Shown here: piece after piece, positions 33,629 to 42,044 of the stretch
Layout: each line of letters opens with the position of its first letter
Position numbering within the stretch: the stretch's first letter is position 1
Assembly: GCF_016938855.1 (NCBI RefSeq)
Contig: NZ_JAFHAP010000005.1
Coordinates: 124,001 to 188,000, forward strand
Source: Polycladomyces zharkentensis
GTDB taxonomy: Bacteria > Bacillota > Bacilli > Thermoactinomycetales > JIR-001
Reading direction: 5' to 3'
DNA: 64,000 bases
Made by a program: the position numbers and the translations under genes
The notes under the pieces: generated by a model
Database searches by the model: none
What the model saw: only the letters and a program-made list of their open reading frames with translations
What the model was told of the DNA's origin: nothing

Positions 33629-34447
33629 TCAAGGTTTCGGTGAGGGAGAGATCTTTCTGATTTTCGCTTTCTCCGCGATCTTTTCAGCGTTCAGCCCGGC
33701 CATCGCATTGAAAAACCGCCATTTGAAACTGCCTGGTCCGTCCGCCTGTTCCCCGCCGATCTCTCCCGCGATCGTGTAGGCGGTGACGCCGGCGACAGCA
33801 GCGATCCAAGGATCGTCAACGACCGGGGCAAAACACCCGAGAACGGAGGCACCCATACAGCCGGTTCCGGTGATGCACCCCATCATGTGGTGCCCGTTGT
33901 CGACGCAAGCTGTTCGGGTTCCGTCGGTGATGATGTCTGTTTTCCCCGTCACCACCACCACGGAGTTCAGTTGTCTGGCCAACGATTGAGCCGCCTGAAT
34001 CGGATCAGCGGCCACTTCTCCGGCGTCCACACCGCGTACTTCGGCCTGTTCCCCGGCCAATGTGGCGATTTCCGCCGCATTCCCCTTCACGATGGTCACT
34101 TGAACCTCTTCCAAAATGCGGTGAACACTTTCTGTTCGAAAACGGGTCGCACCGGCACCCACCGGGTCCAACACCACGGGGATGCCGCGGCGGTTTGCCT
34201 GTTTCCCCGCCAACAGCATGGCCTCCACCTGAAGCGTCGTCAACGTGCCGATGTTCAGCACCAGGGAGGATGCCAACCCTACCATATCCTCCACTTCTTC
34301 CGGTGCGTGCGCCATGACGGGAGCACCGCCGGTGTGCAGGGTGATATTGGCACAATCGTTGATCGTCACCGTGTTGGTGATATGATGGACCAACGGGCGC
34401 ATTTCCCTCACCCGGTTCAACAGTTGCGCGAATGGCAGAATGTTCAT
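33629..34447 (-). CDS. thiM: Hydroxyethylthiazole kinase
   Basis: 272-residue ribokinase-like kinase that phosphorylates 4-methyl-5-(2-hydroxyethyl)thiazole in thiamine salvage. Family motifs are PLVHHITNTVTINDCAN (about residues 18-34), VLDPVGAGATRFR (about 118-130) and the catalytic loop GCITGTGCMGASVLGCF (about 189-205, Cys in the active site). No thiamine riboswitch was found upstream. It is monocistronic and divergent from uppP with a 431-base gap. Confidence 0.94.
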   Translation of the reverse strand: MNILPFAQLLNRVREMRPLVHHITNTVTINDCANITLHTGGAPVMAHAPEEVEDMVGLASSLVLNIGTLTTLQVEAMLLAGKQANRRGIPVVLDPVGAGATRFRTESVHRILEEVQVTIVKGNAAEIATLAGEQAEVRGVDAGEVAADPIQAAQSLARQLNSVVVVTGKTDIITDGTRTACVDNGHHMMGCITGTGCMGASVLGCFAPVVDDPWIAAVAGVTAYTIAGEIGGEQADGPGSFKWRFFNAMAGLNAEKIAEKAKIRKISPSPKP

Positions 34448-34624
34448 TATAAGTCCCCCTTACGGACGAAAACTGTACATCGCTATTCTAACAGATCATC
34501 GGAGTAGGCAGGGGCGGGCGTTGGAAATCTTGTCATCACGAACTCCGTTTCGGTTTTTTGAACAGTGTGTCCCGGATATGGAGTGGCGGTGAAACACTTT
34601 GCTACAATAGGCGTTAGGTACAGA

Positions 34625-34650
34625 TGACAGGTGTGTCCGGTTTGTAACCT
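34625..34650. promoter_or_regulatory. Inverted repeat in the thiM-uppP gap
   Basis: ACAGGT and ACCTGT arms separated by 14 bases lie midway between the divergent genes, downstream of a TACAAT box at about 34602. It could be an operator or a leader hairpin. No known riboswitch motif was seen in 34448-34878. Confidence 0.3.
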
Positions 34651-34878
34651 GTGGGAAGGGCGGTCTATCCCGAGAGCGCTTTGTATGAAATAAAATGGAA
34701 GCGAGAGGGAAGAGACCATCCTGACAATGGGTTTTCTCTGACACACCTCATTGGAAACAAACCGCTTTGGACACAGTTTCGGAAAACGAAAGGGTGGTGC
34801 GGGGATCGGTTCTGGTATGGGCTGGAAAAACCAATGGAAACGCCGTCATCAAGAATAAGAACATGGAGTTGAAACCAC

Positions 34879-35694
34879 ATGCCGGACATCATCATCGGTC
34901 TTATCTTGGGCATGGTGGAAGGGTTGACGGAGTTTGCACCCGTTTCTTCCACCGGTCACATGATTCTGGTCGGTCATTTACTCAAATTTCAAGGGACAGA
35001 TCGTGCTTCCACGTTTGAAGTGGTCGTTCAGCTTGGATCGATTTTGGCTGTTGTGGTGGTCTTCTGGAAGAGAATCCTCAGCATCGTGGGGTTGTACAAA
35101 TTGCCGGAAGAAGGGACGAATGGGGAAAAGGGCCATCTCAACGCTCTTCACATCCTGTGCGGGATGATTCCCGCCGTGATCGTGGGCGGATTATTCCATG
35201 ATTACATCAAAGAGAATTTATTTACTGCCAATACCGTACTGATCGGCTTGGTTGCCGGCGGGGTGATCATGATCATCGCGGAGTTGTTCCGCCGGGCGCG
35301 TCCCAAAGCCACCAGTCTGGATCAGGTTACATACGGACAGGCATTTACGGTCGGCTTGTTTCAATGTTTGGCCCTGTGGCCCGGATTTTCGCGGTCGGGT
35401 TCGACGATTTCGGGCGGATTGTTGGTGGGCATGAACCACAAAACCGCTTCGGAGTTCACGTTTATTCTCGCCGTACCCATGATGGTGGCCGCTTCGGCCA
35501 AAGATTTGTATGAAAGCTGGGACAAGCTGTCCGTTCATGATCTGCCGTTGTTCATCACAGGTTTTGTGACAGCGTTTGTGGTGGCGATGTTGGCAATCAA
35601 ATACTTCCTCAAGCTGATCGACAAGGTGAAGCTGACCCCGTTTGCCCTCTACCGTTTCGCCGTTGCGGTGGTGTACGGGCTGCTTGTCCTTTAG
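34879..35694 (+). CDS. uppP: Undecaprenyl-diphosphatase UppP (BacA)
   Basis: 271-residue membrane phosphatase with about eight helices. Conserved motifs are [17 protein letters not shown] at residues 10-26 (the catalytic Glu cluster and first Ser/His) and [18 protein letters not shown] (about 173-190, catalytic Arg and Ser). It recycles undecaprenyl pyrophosphate for cell-wall synthesis and gives bacitracin resistance. It stands alone; element 5 begins three bases after its stop. Confidence 0.95.
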   Translation: MPDIIIGLILGMVEGLTEFAPVSSTGHMILVGHLLKFQGTDRASTFEVVVQLGSILAVVVVFWKRILSIVGLYKLPEEGTNGEKGHLNALHILCGMIPAVIVGGLFHDYIKENLFTANTVLIGLVAGGVIMIIAELFRRARPKATSLDQVTYGQAFTVGLFQCLALWPGFSRSGSTISGGLLVGMNHKTASEFTFILAVPMMVAASAKDLYESWDKLSVHDLPLFITGFVTAFVVAMLAIKYFLKLIDKVKLTPFALYRFAVAVVYGLLVL

Positions 35695-35696
35695 GA

Positions 35697-35949
35697 TAAG
35701 CGAGTGAGAATCCTCCCCATTTCAATGGGGCAGATGAAAGCGAGCGTTGCTCGGTATCCCCCTTGCGGGGATGCTTGGAGCAACAATATAATACTGACAT
35801 GGAGTGCGGAAACACTTAAAACGATATCTGAGCGAAAACTCGGTAAACGAAACCAAACCAGGCATGGGACGTGCCTTCGTGGATGGATGCAGGGCACTGC
35901 GCCAGATGAAGCGAGAAGCTCGCCATTTCAATGGCGATGTAGTTCACAG
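35697..35949 (+). mobile_element. IS200/IS605-derived element without genes (element 5)
   Basis: Left-end hairpin CCCCATTTCAATGGGG (35715-35730) and right-end hairpin CGCCATTTCAATGGCG (35921-35936) share the core CATTTCAATG. After the left hairpin come GATGAAAGCGAGCGTTGCTCGG, a second hairpin (CCCC..GGGG) and AATATAAT. The right part has CTTCGTGGATGGATG, GCGCCAGATGAAGCGAGAAG and ends GTAGTTCAC. The two subterminal hairpins are what TnpA transposases recognise. It has no coding capacity, and the right part is the place of an omega RNA. Confidence 0.75.
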
Positions 35950-35956
35950 TATCGAA

Positions 35957-35997
35957 AAAAACCTGTTGGGTTGATCCAACAGGTTTTCCTTTTTTCA
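35957..35997 (+). terminator. Terminator before cbiZ
   Basis: AACCTGTTGG / CCAACAGGTT with a short loop, then TTCCTTTTTTC. It probably ends uppP or element 5 transcripts. Confidence 0.85.
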
Positions 35998-36068
35998 TCA
36001 TCCCATCGTTTTCCTTTCCCATTTTCGATATGATAGAAAAAGAACCAAGCGGAACCCGGAGGGTTGAC

Positions 36069-36752
36069 ATGCATTCGACGCAGATACGACAATGGACGGA
36101 AAACGGTGTCTCCTATCGTATCGGAGCCGATTATGTGGCTGTGAGGATGGAGCGGGAGTGGTGTGTGCTCAGCAACGCGCCGGTCAACGGCGGCTGGCGC
36201 CGGACCAACCATTTGGTGAATCGGCACGTTCCGAAGGGATATTGTGAGGCGGATCCCATCCGTGAGACAAAAGAGTGGATGGCGGATCACGGATTTGATG
36301 CCGAGCGGACCGTTACCCTGTTGACAGCGGCATGGACCGACCGGGCCGCTGTGGTGAAGCGGTCGGAAACAGGGGTGACGGTGACGGCCGTGGTGACGGC
36401 GGGGGTGAGCAATGCGGCACGGGCGGGCAAACCGGGGACTGTTTATACGGATGTGCCGTCACCGGGAACGATCAATATCCTGCTGTTGGTGGACGGCAGG
36501 CTGACCGAAGCCGCCATGGTCAACGCGGTGATAACGGCGACCGAAGCGAAAACGGCTGCATTGCAGGTACTGGGCGTGACGGACAGGGACGGAGATCAGG
36601 CGACGGGAACGACGACCGATGTGGTGGCGGTGGCGGTTTCCCAGCGTATCGTGGACGGCGTGGTGCATCATTATGCCGGATTGGCCACTCCTCTGGGACA
36701 GGCGGTCGGACAAGCTGTATACCGCGCGGTGATTGAGGCGTTGGGCGGATGA
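36069..36752 (+). CDS. cbiZ: Adenosylcobinamide amidohydrolase CbiZ
   Basis: 227-residue CbiZ-family hydrolase. It removes the aminopropanol side chain from adenosylcobinamide or pseudo-B12, giving adenosylcobyric acid that can be rebuilt into the cell's own cobalamin. Typical stretches are LSNAPVNGGWRRTNHLVNRHV (near residue 35; quoted only as LSNAPVNGGWRR) and VTAVVTAGVSNAARAG (about 108-123), followed by GTINILLLVDG. GGAGGGTTGAC precedes ATG 36069. It overlaps cbiB by four bases, and both act in succession. Confidence 0.9.
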   Translation: MHSTQIRQWTENGVSYRIGADYVAVRMEREWCVLSNAPVNGGWRRTNHLVNRHVPKGYCEADPIRETKEWMADHGFDAERTVTLLTAAWTDRAAVVKRSETGVTVTAVVTAGVSNAARAGKPGTVYTDVPSPGTINILLLVDGRLTEAAMVNAVITATEAKTAALQVLGVTDRDGDQATGTTTDVVAVAVSQRIVDGVVHHYAGLATPLGQAVGQAVYRAVIEALGG

Positions 36753-37738
36753 TGACTGCATGGATGTTGCTGGTCGCGTACATATTGGACCGGTTGGTCG
36801 GTGATCCCCGCTGGCTGCCGCATCCCGTCGTCGGTATGGGAAAAGCGATCACGGCCACCGAAAAGATGTTGCGGCGCATCATGGGCAGATGGAAAGAAAA
36901 GGGGAAACTTACACCGATACGCACACGTCTCTTGGGGACCGTATTACCGGTCGTGGTGGCGGGGGGAGCGTTTGCCGTCACTTGGTTGTTGGTGATATCG
37001 GCTGATGCCGTCCACCCATGGTTGGGGTGGGGAGTGGAAACCGTGTTGGTCGCCATCACCATCGCCACGAAAGGATTGGCGGACGCGGGCAGGGCGATCT
37101 GGTCGCCGCTGGTCAAAGGTGATCTGAGAGAAGCCAGGCGCGCGTTATCCATGGTGGTGGGCAGGGACACCGAGCGGTTGGATGAAACGGAAATCGTGCG
37201 GGGAGGGGTGGAGACGATCGCCGAAAATATCGTGGACGCGGTGACGGCGCCGTTGTTTTTTGCGGCGATCGGCGGTGCCCCGTTGGCGATGGCGTACCGG
37301 GCGGTCAACACGCTGGACGCCATGGTCGGGTATCGGGATGAGCGGTATCTGCATTTGGGATGGGCTTCCGCCCGGCTTGACGATCTCGCCAATTGGTTGC
37401 CGGCCCGCTTGACCGTTTGGCCCATGTTGGCTGCCATGTGGGTTTTACGTTTGGATGGGCGTAACGCTTGGCAAATAATAAAGAGAGATGCACATCGGCA
37501 TCCCAGCCCCAACAGCGGCATACCCGAGGCTGCGATGGCCGGCGGCTTGCACATCCGGTTGGGTGGAACCAATTGGTATCGAGGCGTGCCTTCTCACCGG
37601 GCGTATTTGGGCGATCCGACGGAGGCGTTGCATCCGCGTCATATTTGCCAATCCATCCGTGTATTGTATTGGACGACGGGGTTGTTTGTCTGGATGCTGG
37701 CAGTCGTCATCATCGGGATCGATGTTGCCACCAAGTAA
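36749..37738 (+). CDS. cbiB: Adenosylcobinamide-phosphate synthase CbiB
   Basis: 329-residue membrane protein (also called CobD in other nomenclature). It joins cobyric acid to aminopropanol phosphate, the product of the decarboxylase encoded at 23.3 kb. Motifs are AYILDRLVGDPRWLPHPVVGMG (about residues 10-31), RDTERLDETEIVRGGVETIAEN (about 137-158; only partly quoted as LDETEIVRGGVETIAEN) and HPSPNSGIPEAAMAG (about 249-263). It is coupled to cbiZ through an ATGA overlap. Its last 29 bases overlap the convergent DUF3054 gene. Confidence 0.94.
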   Translation: MMTAWMLLVAYILDRLVGDPRWLPHPVVGMGKAITATEKMLRRIMGRWKEKGKLTPIRTRLLGTVLPVVVAGGAFAVTWLLVISADAVHPWLGWGVETVLVAITIATKGLADAGRAIWSPLVKGDLREARRALSMVVGRDTERLDETEIVRGGVETIAENIVDAVTAPLFFAAIGGAPLAMAYRAVNTLDAMVGYRDERYLHLGWASARLDDLANWLPARLTVWPMLAAMWVLRLDGRNAWQIIKRDAHRHPSPNSGIPEAAMAGGLHIRLGGTNWYRGVPSHRAYLGDPTEALHPRHICQSIRVLYWTTGLFVWMLAVVIIGIDVATK

Positions 37739-38096
37739 ACCCCCATCTCCACAACCATATCATCAACAGCAGCGTGACCGTCGTGATCACGTAAAAAATG
37801 AAAATGATATGGTGCCCGAGAAGAATGCCGCGCAAATATGAACCCAACGGTGCGGCGACCAACACCGCCAGCCCTGTGCGCCAGGTTACGGAAAGAAAAC
37901 GGGTCTGAATGTCCGGGCGGTACAGCCCCGTCAACGGGGCGATCACCAGCCAAGCCAGTGCAAATGGAAACGTGGTCCAAAGGACTGCACCGACGGACAA
38001 AGGCAGGTTATGACTGATTCGGCCGATCACGGTAAACAGCACCAATACCAACAGATCACCGATGATCAGACTGATGATAGATTTGCTTTTTTGCAT
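37710..38096 (-). CDS. DUF3054 family membrane protein
   Basis: 128-residue protein with four helices. The N terminus IIGDLLVLVLFTVIGRISH and the middle PFALAWLVIAPLTGLY match DUF3054, a family of unknown function found in Bacillales, actinobacteria and haloarchaea. GGAGTGATACG lies before the ATG. It is convergent with cbiB and divergent from the kinase-like gene. Confidence 0.85.
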   Translation of the reverse strand: MQKSKSIISLIIGDLLVLVLFTVIGRISHNLPLSVGAVLWTTFPFALAWLVIAPLTGLYRPDIQTRFLSVTWRTGLAVLVAAPLGSYLRGILLGHHIIFIFYVITTVTLLLMIWLWRWGFTWWQHRSR

Positions 38097-38242
38097 CGTA
38101 TCACTCCTTTCCCCTGTCTCAGTATAACCGAAAGATGGGGAAGGTTGGACCGATGCGACCGAAAAAGAAGGCGGCGGCCTGCGGGATCAAAGATATGTCG
38201 TCGCGACAAAACGCGAGCTTTCAACCAACGAGGAGGGCCTGG

Positions 38243-38926
38243 ATGTTCTGGAAACCGGTTGAACCGCTGTTAGAGAAAATCGACTTGCAATACAACCCGG
38301 AAAATGAGCCCGTCACTGTCAAGTTTTTGCCGCCGCCGTTGGAATTGATCGGCGTTGGTACGGATGCGGTGGTCGTGCGACACCCGGAATACCCGGATAT
38401 CGTGTTCAAGGTATACGCAAAGGAACGGGCGGACGCCAAAGAGGACGAATATCGAGCATATCAACGACTGGACGGCTCCCCTTACTTTGCTGTGTGCCAC
38501 GGTGCGGGAGACCGATATCTTGTGTTGAGCTACGAGGAAGGCATGACCTTGTATGATTGTCTGGTCCAAGGCGTGAACATCCCCGAAAGCATCATCGATG
38601 AAGTGGAGGAAGCCCGTCAGTACGCACGCAGTGTCGGCTTGAATCCACGCGATATCCATCTGAAAAACGTGCTGTTGCAGGATGGTCACGCCAAAATCAT
38701 TGACGTGTCCGAGTATGTGAAACCGGGCAATGACGGACGTTGGGACCATTTGGTTCAATCCTATCATTTGTTCTATCCGTATATTGCGGGAAAGAAGATC
38801 CCGGTTTGGATGCTGGAGATGGTAAAACGGGCCTACTATGTGCAACAAGGGGCCGGGGATTTTTCCGTACAGGAATTTGGTCGGCAATTGTTGAACGTCC
38901 TGTTGAAAAAATGGATGAAACATTGA
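38243..38926 (+). CDS. YrzF-like serine/threonine kinase-fold protein
   Basis: 227-residue protein with a shortened protein-kinase fold. The phosphate loop is LIGVGTDAVVV (about residues 35-45), the conserved Lys is in IVFKVYAKE (about 57), the catalytic loop appears as LNPRDIHLKNVLLQ (about 148-161) and the metal-binding Asp as KIIDVSEY in place of DFG. These match YrzF of Bacillus. Substrates are unknown. An AGGAGGGCCTGG sequence fixes the start at ATG 38243, although the frame is open further upstream. Confidence 0.85.
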   Translation: MFWKPVEPLLEKIDLQYNPENEPVTVKFLPPPLELIGVGTDAVVVRHPEYPDIVFKVYAKERADAKEDEYRAYQRLDGSPYFAVCHGAGDRYLVLSYEEGMTLYDCLVQGVNIPESIIDEVEEARQYARSVGLNPRDIHLKNVLLQDGHAKIIDVSEYVKPGNDGRWDHLVQSYHLFYPYIAGKKIPVWMLEMVKRAYYVQQGAGDFSVQEFGRQLLNVLLKKWMKH

Positions 38927-38997
38927 GGGAATGGCCTTATGTGAGTGGAGAGCACCAACCAGGTGCATGTCCGGTGGATACCTTTCCGCGAAGCTTT

Positions 38998-39027
38998 GTC
39001 AAGCAGACCCATCGGGTCTGCTTGACG
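38998..39027. repeat. Perfect inverted repeat after the kinase-like gene
   Basis: GTCAAGCAGACCC / GGGTCTGCTTGAC with loop ATC. There is no T-tract, so termination would be inefficient; it may be a protein-binding site or an RNA stabiliser. The rest of 38927-39276 shows nothing recognisable. Confidence 0.6.
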
Positions 39028-39276
39028 TATGCTTGATGGGAGTGGTGTTGCCCGAGGCATGACACGGACCAGGTTTGGGCGTATCTGTGATCAATGTTGT
39101 CTGCATCGTTCCACATATGATCTGAATATTAAAATTATTTTAAATTATACTCCGGCTGTTTCAGCAGTCGATGGCGATCACAGGCGGTCATATCAGGAGT
39201 AAGTTCGCACGATCGATGCGGATGGGTATTTTCCTGTCAGAAATGACCGTTGTCAGGTCAAGGCAAAGGGTTGTTT

Positions 39277-40212
39277 TTAGCATTTCACCGTCAAAAACTG
39301 TTTTCCGTAATCTCCATGATCATGAATGGCCGGATGTTCAATTTGAATGGTCGAATGCTCGATCCCATATTTTTCTTTGAGTATGTGATTGATTGCTTGG
39401 ATCACTTCAAACGGTTGAACATCTTCGTGAATGAAAACATGTGCCGTCAGGGAGTAATGATCCGTGGAGACAGCCCACAAATGCAATTCATGGACGTCCT
39501 TTACCCCTTCCACCTTGCTGATTTCTTGGCGGATTGAATCAAGATCAAACTTCTCAGGCACAGCTTCCATCAAAATCAGGTAGGATTCTCGGATAATCTT
39601 TGAACCTCCATAGAAAATGATCCCGCCGATGATCATACTGATCAACGGATCAAAAATGTAATAACCGGTAAGGTATATCAAAACGGAAGAAACAATAATC
39701 CCGACGGAGCTGAGCAAGTCGCCGATAAAGTGCCAGAGTGCACTTTTGATGTTCAAATTTTCTTCTTTCTTGGAGCTGCGACTTAGAATGATGGTGAGAA
39801 CAATGTTTACGAACAATCCCACCGTAGCGATGATCAGCATCAGCTGCATGTGAATGTCTCGCGGCTGAATCAATCGGTGTATGCTCTCAATGAATATTCC
39901 GATGGCAATCACGACGAGTGCCAGTCCGTTGAGGAATGAAGCGATAATCTCAAAACGAAGGAAACCGAAAGTGTATTTCCGATTGGGGTTCCGTGTTGCC
40001 AGGTAGCTGGCGGTCAGACTCAAGCCCAAAGCGAGAACGTCCGAAATCATGTGAGCAGAATCGGACAATAGAGCGAGAGAATGGGATAACAAACCACCCA
40101 CAATCTCTACGACCGTGAAAAATAAAGTCAGCAACAGGGTGATCCATAATGTTTTCGTTGATGATTGCCGTTCTTTTACGTGATTCAGGTGGTGGTAATC
40201 ATAAGCTTTCAC
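39277..40212 (-). CDS. czcD: Cation diffusion facilitator (zinc/cobalt/cadmium efflux)
   Basis: 311-residue CDF transporter with six helices and a C-terminal cytoplasmic ferredoxin-like domain. The metal site is formed by SDSAHMISD in helix 2 (His/Asp) and WHFIGDLLSS in helix 5 (His/Asp), as in zinc-type CDFs. A His-rich tail ends HPAIHDHGDYG. The start is GTG 40212, nine bases after GGCGGGG. It exports divalent metals in exchange for protons. A SigA promoter is visible directly upstream. Confidence 0.92.
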   Translation of the reverse strand: MKAYDYHHLNHVKERQSSTKTLWITLLLTLFFTVVEIVGGLLSHSLALLSDSAHMISDVLALGLSLTASYLATRNPNRKYTFGFLRFEIIASFLNGLALVVIAIGIFIESIHRLIQPRDIHMQLMLIIATVGLFVNIVLTIILSRSSKKEENLNIKSALWHFIGDLLSSVGIIVSSVLIYLTGYYIFDPLISMIIGGIIFYGGSKIIRESYLILMEAVPEKFDLDSIRQEISKVEGVKDVHELHLWAVSTDHYSLTAHVFIHEDVQPFEVIQAINHILKEKYGIEHSTIQIEHPAIHDHGDYGKQFLTVKC

Positions 40213-40254
40213 ATCATTCCCCGCCTTAATTAGAATAATTATCATCAAGTATCT

Positions 40255-40282
40255 GTTATAATCGTACACTTTCTTTTCACAA
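40255..40282 (-). promoter_or_regulatory. Promoter of the CDF transporter gene
   Basis: On the minus strand TTGTGA and TATAAC are 16 bases apart. AT-rich TGATGATAATTATTCTAA follows between the promoter and the ribosome site and could be a metalloregulator operator. The rest of the gap up to 40620 has a hairpin GAATCAaGGG / CCCcTGATTC (40578-40603) and no gene. Confidence 0.6.
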
Positions 40283-40633
40283 ACTTCAAGTGAACGTTCT
40301 ATGGATCATACAAATGATTTTCATTTGCGGATTTGTCTGGATGGACTGGCGATCAGCCTGCATCACCTCTCATGTTGAGCCTCCAAAGCCTCAACTTTCG
40401 CGGAATTCAACATCCATAACCCGTATTCACCTTGTCATTGCACGGATTGCATGGTGAGATTCCGGCTCGGTTTTCCGCAAATGGGGGAATCATCACGATC
40501 CCAGGGGTATTGTATGCGAACAGGAATGTGGAGGTGGAAAAAAGGGAATCAAAATGGGAGGATTGCCATCCATCTCTGAATCAAGGGAAACATCCCCTGA
40601 TTCATCCATAACAACTTACTTTTTACAATTTGC

Positions 40634-40665
40634 TTTACTTTATGATGATGAATTTGTTATCATAA
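40634..40665 (+). promoter_or_regulatory. Promoter and palindromic operator of namA
   Basis: TTTACT and TATCAT with 18 bases between form a plausible promoter. An inverted repeat TTATGAT / ATCATAA (40640-40646 and 40659-40665) covers the -10 box, as expected for a repressor site. Confidence 0.5.
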
Positions 40666-40705
40666 ATGAGGAACGGCACTTCACGATGGAGGAGTGGAAG
40701 AAAAG

Positions 40706-41725
40706 ATGGCGGGTTTGTTCGATCCCATCACATTGCGAGGCATGACGGTCAAAAACCGCATCATGATGTCTCCGATGTGTCAGTACAGCGTGGACACTCT
40801 GGACGGTCATCCCAACGAATGGCATTACGTTCACTACGTCTCCCGGGCTGTCGGTGGAACAGGCCTGATCATGATCGAAATGACGGACGTGCATCCGGAC
40901 GGTCGAATCACCGACAGGGACTTGGGTATCTGGTCGGATGAACATATTCCGTCGTTCCGGCGGATCGTGGAAGCATGTCACCAATACGGAGCCAAAGTCG
41001 GTATCCAAATCGCACACGCAGGTCGGAAGGCGGAGTCGGAAAGCCTTCGTCCCCAGGCACCATCGGCCATTCCGTTTTCGGAGCGTTTTCGTGTCCCGCA
41101 CGAGTTGACCACCGAAGAAGTGAAAGAATTGGTGGAGGCGTTCGGAAAGGCCGCGGAACGGGCAGTGGCCGCCGGAGTCGATACGATCGAATTGCATGGT
41201 GCTCATGGGTATTTGATCCATCAATTTTTGTCCAAGCTTTCCAACCGTCGTACGGACGAATACGGAGAACCGGAACGGTTTGCCGCCGAGGTGATTCAGA
41301 CAGTTCGCCGACGGATTCCCGACGACATGCCGCTCTTGATGAGACTGTCGGCCGTGGAATATACGGAAGGCGGGTACACTTTGGAAGATACGATCGAGCG
41401 TTGCCGTCTGTTCCACGAGCTGGGGGTGGATGCGTTCGACGTAAGCAGTGGAGGCGAAAGCCCTGTGGCTCCGCCGATCAAAACGGGTGTACCGGGTTAC
41501 CAGGTACCGTTTGCCGCCGCCATTCGGGAAGCGGTGGGAGTGCCGGTGATCGCCGTCGGCGGTTTGGATGACCCGAAAGTGGCGGAAATGGTGTTGCAAA
41601 ACGAGCAAGCCGATATGGTGGCTGTTGGAAGGGCCATGCTGCGTGATCCGTATTGGGCCAATAACGCAGCGTTGGCGTTGGGACAGTCTCACGTGTTGCC
41701 CAAGCAGTATGCGCGGGCGTTTTAA
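40706..41725 (+). CDS. namA: NADPH dehydrogenase NamA (old yellow enzyme family)
   Basis: 339-residue FMN TIM-barrel ene-reductase of the YqjM type. It reduces activated C=C bonds, nitro compounds and quinones with NADPH. Typical features are MSPMCQYS (Cys that tunes FMN, about residues 22-29), IQIAHAGRKAE (substrate His pair), ELHGAHGYLIHQFLS and VAVGRAMLRDP near the C terminus. ATG 40706 has GGAGGAG ten bases upstream. The operator in its promoter suggests induction by electrophiles, which is inference. Confidence 0.93.
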   Translation: MAGLFDPITLRGMTVKNRIMMSPMCQYSVDTLDGHPNEWHYVHYVSRAVGGTGLIMIEMTDVHPDGRITDRDLGIWSDEHIPSFRRIVEACHQYGAKVGIQIAHAGRKAESESLRPQAPSAIPFSERFRVPHELTTEEVKELVEAFGKAAERAVAAGVDTIELHGAHGYLIHQFLSKLSNRRTDEYGEPERFAAEVIQTVRRRIPDDMPLLMRLSAVEYTEGGYTLEDTIERCRLFHELGVDAFDVSSGGESPVAPPIKTGVPGYQVPFAAAIREAVGVPVIAVGGLDDPKVAEMVLQNEQADMVAVGRAMLRDPYWANNAALALGQSHVLPKQYARAF

Positions 41726-41829
41726 GGAAAGGTCCGTCAGTGGGAAACACCCTCCTCATGAGAAGCGGGTGCCGGCGCAAAAACGGGAATGGGTGCCCGC
41801 GTGACTCGACCGATCATCTTGGCCGGGTC

Positions 41830-41872
41830 AAACCCTTTTCAAGGGTGAACCCGGCTTTTTCTGTGGAATCTC
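41830..41872 (+). terminator. Terminator after namA
   Basis: GCCGGGTCAAACCCTT / AAGGGTGAACCCGGC with a three-base loop, then TTTTT. The remainder of the gap to 42044 has no gene. Confidence 0.9.
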
Positions 41873-42044
41873 CGTTGACAAAGTCGCGCGAGCTCCGATT
41901 TCCCTTCTCCCCTCCGCACGCGACGGAAAATCGGTTCACCCGGAACCGCGGTACTCCAACCACTTTGTAGTAGCCTCTTTTCTTTTTTTCTCCCCGGCTG
42001 AATAAGGTGTTAGGTAGCAGGAGAAAGAACGGAGGGGGAGAGGC

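Noticed and set aside
34448-34878. Search for a thiamine riboswitch upstream of thiM
   Set aside because: No CTGAGA or thi-box motif in either strand of the gap.
38998-39027. Perfect 13-bp inverted repeat taken as a terminator
   Set aside because: No T-tract on either side, so it was listed only as a repeat.
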